45,595 bases of DNA, from positions 1 to 45,595 of the forward strand of contig JAQCFO010000003.1 in the NCBI GenBank assembly GCA_027619415.1, given 5' to 3'. Below the pieces are notes generated by a model, which was not told the origin of the DNA, made no database searches, and saw only the letters and a list, made by a program, of their open reading frames with translations. The translations under genes and the position numbers were made by a program. Below, in pieces: positions 44,562 to 45,595 of the stretch (the stretch's first letter is position 1; each line of letters starts with the position of its first letter). This DNA comes from Bacteroidota bacterium. GTDB taxonomy: Bacteria > Bacteroidota > Bacteroidia > Flavobacteriales > Flavobacteriaceae.

Positions 44562-45595
44562 AAACATTCTTTATTTCTTCAATCAGATTTTTCAATTCTT
44601 TTTTTGAAGTATCTGGATTTAATAAAACTACTCTCAAGTACCTGAGTCCATTCATTTCACAAGAAGTGATATAAAATTTTTTTCTATTAATAATCGCATA
44701 TCTTAAAGTTTTTTGAAATTCATTAGTCTTGGATTCTTTTAAATATCTGAAGCATAATATGTTGCTTTCTGGTCTGTATGGCAATTCGAAAAACTCCTCC
44801 TTCTCCAGTAATTCGTAAAAAGTTTTGGCCAATTCAAAAGTGTAATCAATATATTTCTCAATAGCTCGTTCTCCTTTTAAAGCTAAGCTCCAAAAAAATT
44901 TTGTCCCTAAAGCAGATTTCGTGCATTCAATAGTATAAGGCATTGAATCCATCCCAACCACTTCTTCTTCGTGAAAAACATAAGATCCTTTTTGCTGAAA
45001 GGCCAAGGCTTGGTGCTTGAAGTTTTTAAACAACAATGCAGTGCATAAAGATGGTACTCGCATCATTTTATGAGCATCCCAAATTATAGATGTTGCTTTA
45101 TTTATTCCTTTAAGCAGACTTTTGTTCTTTTTTGACACTAAAGCAGCAGCCCCATGTGCACCATCAATATGAAACCATATTTTATGCTTTTCACAAAAAT
45201 CACCCATTTCAACTATAGGATCATACAGCCCCGTTGATGTTGCACATGCATTAGCAACTACACACATAACTCTTAAATTTTTTTTAATAGCCTTATTGAA
45301 TACATCCTCTAGATCACTGATTATTAATACTTCATTTTGATCAACCTTAACGGGTAAAAAAGAATTACTTCCTAAACCTAATATAGATAATGCTCTAGAA
45401 ATAGAGTAATGAGCAGATTTCGCTCCTATTACTACAATGTTATTTGGATTTCCTTGTGTCCAAGCTTTAGGGCATATAGCTGACCTTGCTGCTGCTAATG
45501 CGGTAAGGTTAGCTACGGATCCGCCATGAGTTAATATGCCGCTAGCTTCACCAAATTTAAAATTAAAATTATAATAATCCTTTTCTTTTAGCCAA
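44539..45595 (-). CDS. PLP-dependent group II decarboxylase, 5' part beyond window
   Basis: The minus-strand frame runs open to the window edge; the ATG at 45267 is internal, because clear family sequence lies upstream (GEASGILTHGGSVANLTALA, then VVIGAKSAHYSISRALSILG). The visible product is about 350 residues of a group II amino-acid decarboxylase (aromatic-L-amino-acid, glutamate or diaminobutyrate type). VDGAHGAA gives the PLP-contacting Asp, and WDAHKMM contains the Schiff-base Lys. The substrate cannot be told from this part. The true start is outside the window. Confidence 0.9.
   Translation of the reverse strand, partial: WLKEKDYYNFNFKFGEASGILTHGGSVANLTALAAARSAICPKAWTQGNPNNIVVIGAKSAHYSISRALSILGLGSNSFLPVKVDQNEVLIISDLEDVFNKAIKKNLRVMCVVANACATSTGLYDPIVEMGDFCEKHKIWFHIDGAHGAAALVSKKNKSLLKGINKATSIIWDAHKMMRVPSLCTALLFKNFKHQALAFQQKGSYVFHEEEVVGMDSMPYTIECTKSALGTKFFWSLALKGERAIEKYIDYTFELAKTFYELLEKEEFFELPYRPESNILCFRYLKESKTNEFQKTLRYAIINRKKFYITSCEMNGLRYLRVVLLNPDTSKKELKNLIEEIKNVSKELFEI

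Noticed and set aside
1-45595. CRISPR array or phage genes
   Set aside because: No regularly spaced repeats beyond the two 46-bp copies, and no cas, integrase, capsid or terminase large-subunit genes were seen.

Overview
The window looks like chromosomal DNA of an AT-rich member of the Flavobacteriaceae (Bacteroidota), probably marine. The evidence is the gene families present: a SusC/SusD pair, DUF2480 and DUF3078 genes behind a SUF operon, and a LytS/LytTR pair. Several genes also have the Bacteroidota -7 promoter motif TAnnTTTG, and strong Shine-Dalgarno sequences are absent. The genus cannot be fixed from the sequence.

Layout. (1) 1-2750: housekeeping genes on the minus strand: tRNA-Asn with promoter and terminator, the RseP site-2 protease, and ThiL. 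(2) 2755-10049: a complete plus-strand SUF iron-sulfur operon, sufA-B-C-D-S-E, followed by a MIP18/SufT-type gene, DUF2480 and DUF3078. (3) 10029-12458: minus-strand queD-lpxH-hflX. (4) 12496-29133: a long minus-strand nutrient-acquisition locus. A sulfatase, a glycosylasparaginase and a large membrane cytochrome-type protein form one unit, closed by a terminator. SusC-SusD follow, closed by a second hairpin. Then come a 1093-residue FG-GAP/ASPIC-UnbV protein, a PafA-like phosphatase, an FAD-dependent lipoprotein and a GNAT acetyltransferase, tightly packed or overlapping. (5) 29246-31004: a LytS-type kinase and LytTR regulator, divergent from the locus. (6) 31001-38389: a thioredoxin-fold DUF255 protein, then a plus-strand sulfatase - serine hydrolase - sialidase operon, a small basic 34-residue ORF on the minus strand, and a second serine hydrolase with a TTG start. 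(7) 38392-42204: mscL and then a patchwork accessory stretch. It holds a start-less ORF, a secreted FG-GAP lipoprotein gene between two 46-bp direct repeats, a DUF6090-like membrane protein, tRNA-Ala, and a truncated, frameshifted paralogue of the FG-GAP gene. (8) 42302-45595: small membrane, hotdog thioesterase, lipocalin-like, HAD phosphatase and PLP-decarboxylase genes; the last runs off the window.

How the genes may work together. The SusCD pair, two sulfatases, a GH33-type sialidase and a glycosylasparaginase (which cuts the GlcNAc-Asn bond) suggest use of sulfated, sialylated glycoprotein glycans. This is inference: no endoglycosidase or exo-hexosaminidase is visible here, and the usual PUL regulators (HTCS, SusR, ECF-sigma/anti-sigma) are absent. 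A LytS/LytTR pair sits at the divergent promoter instead, next to a perfect 12-bp palindrome. The most structurally unusual region is 38.8-42.2 kb.
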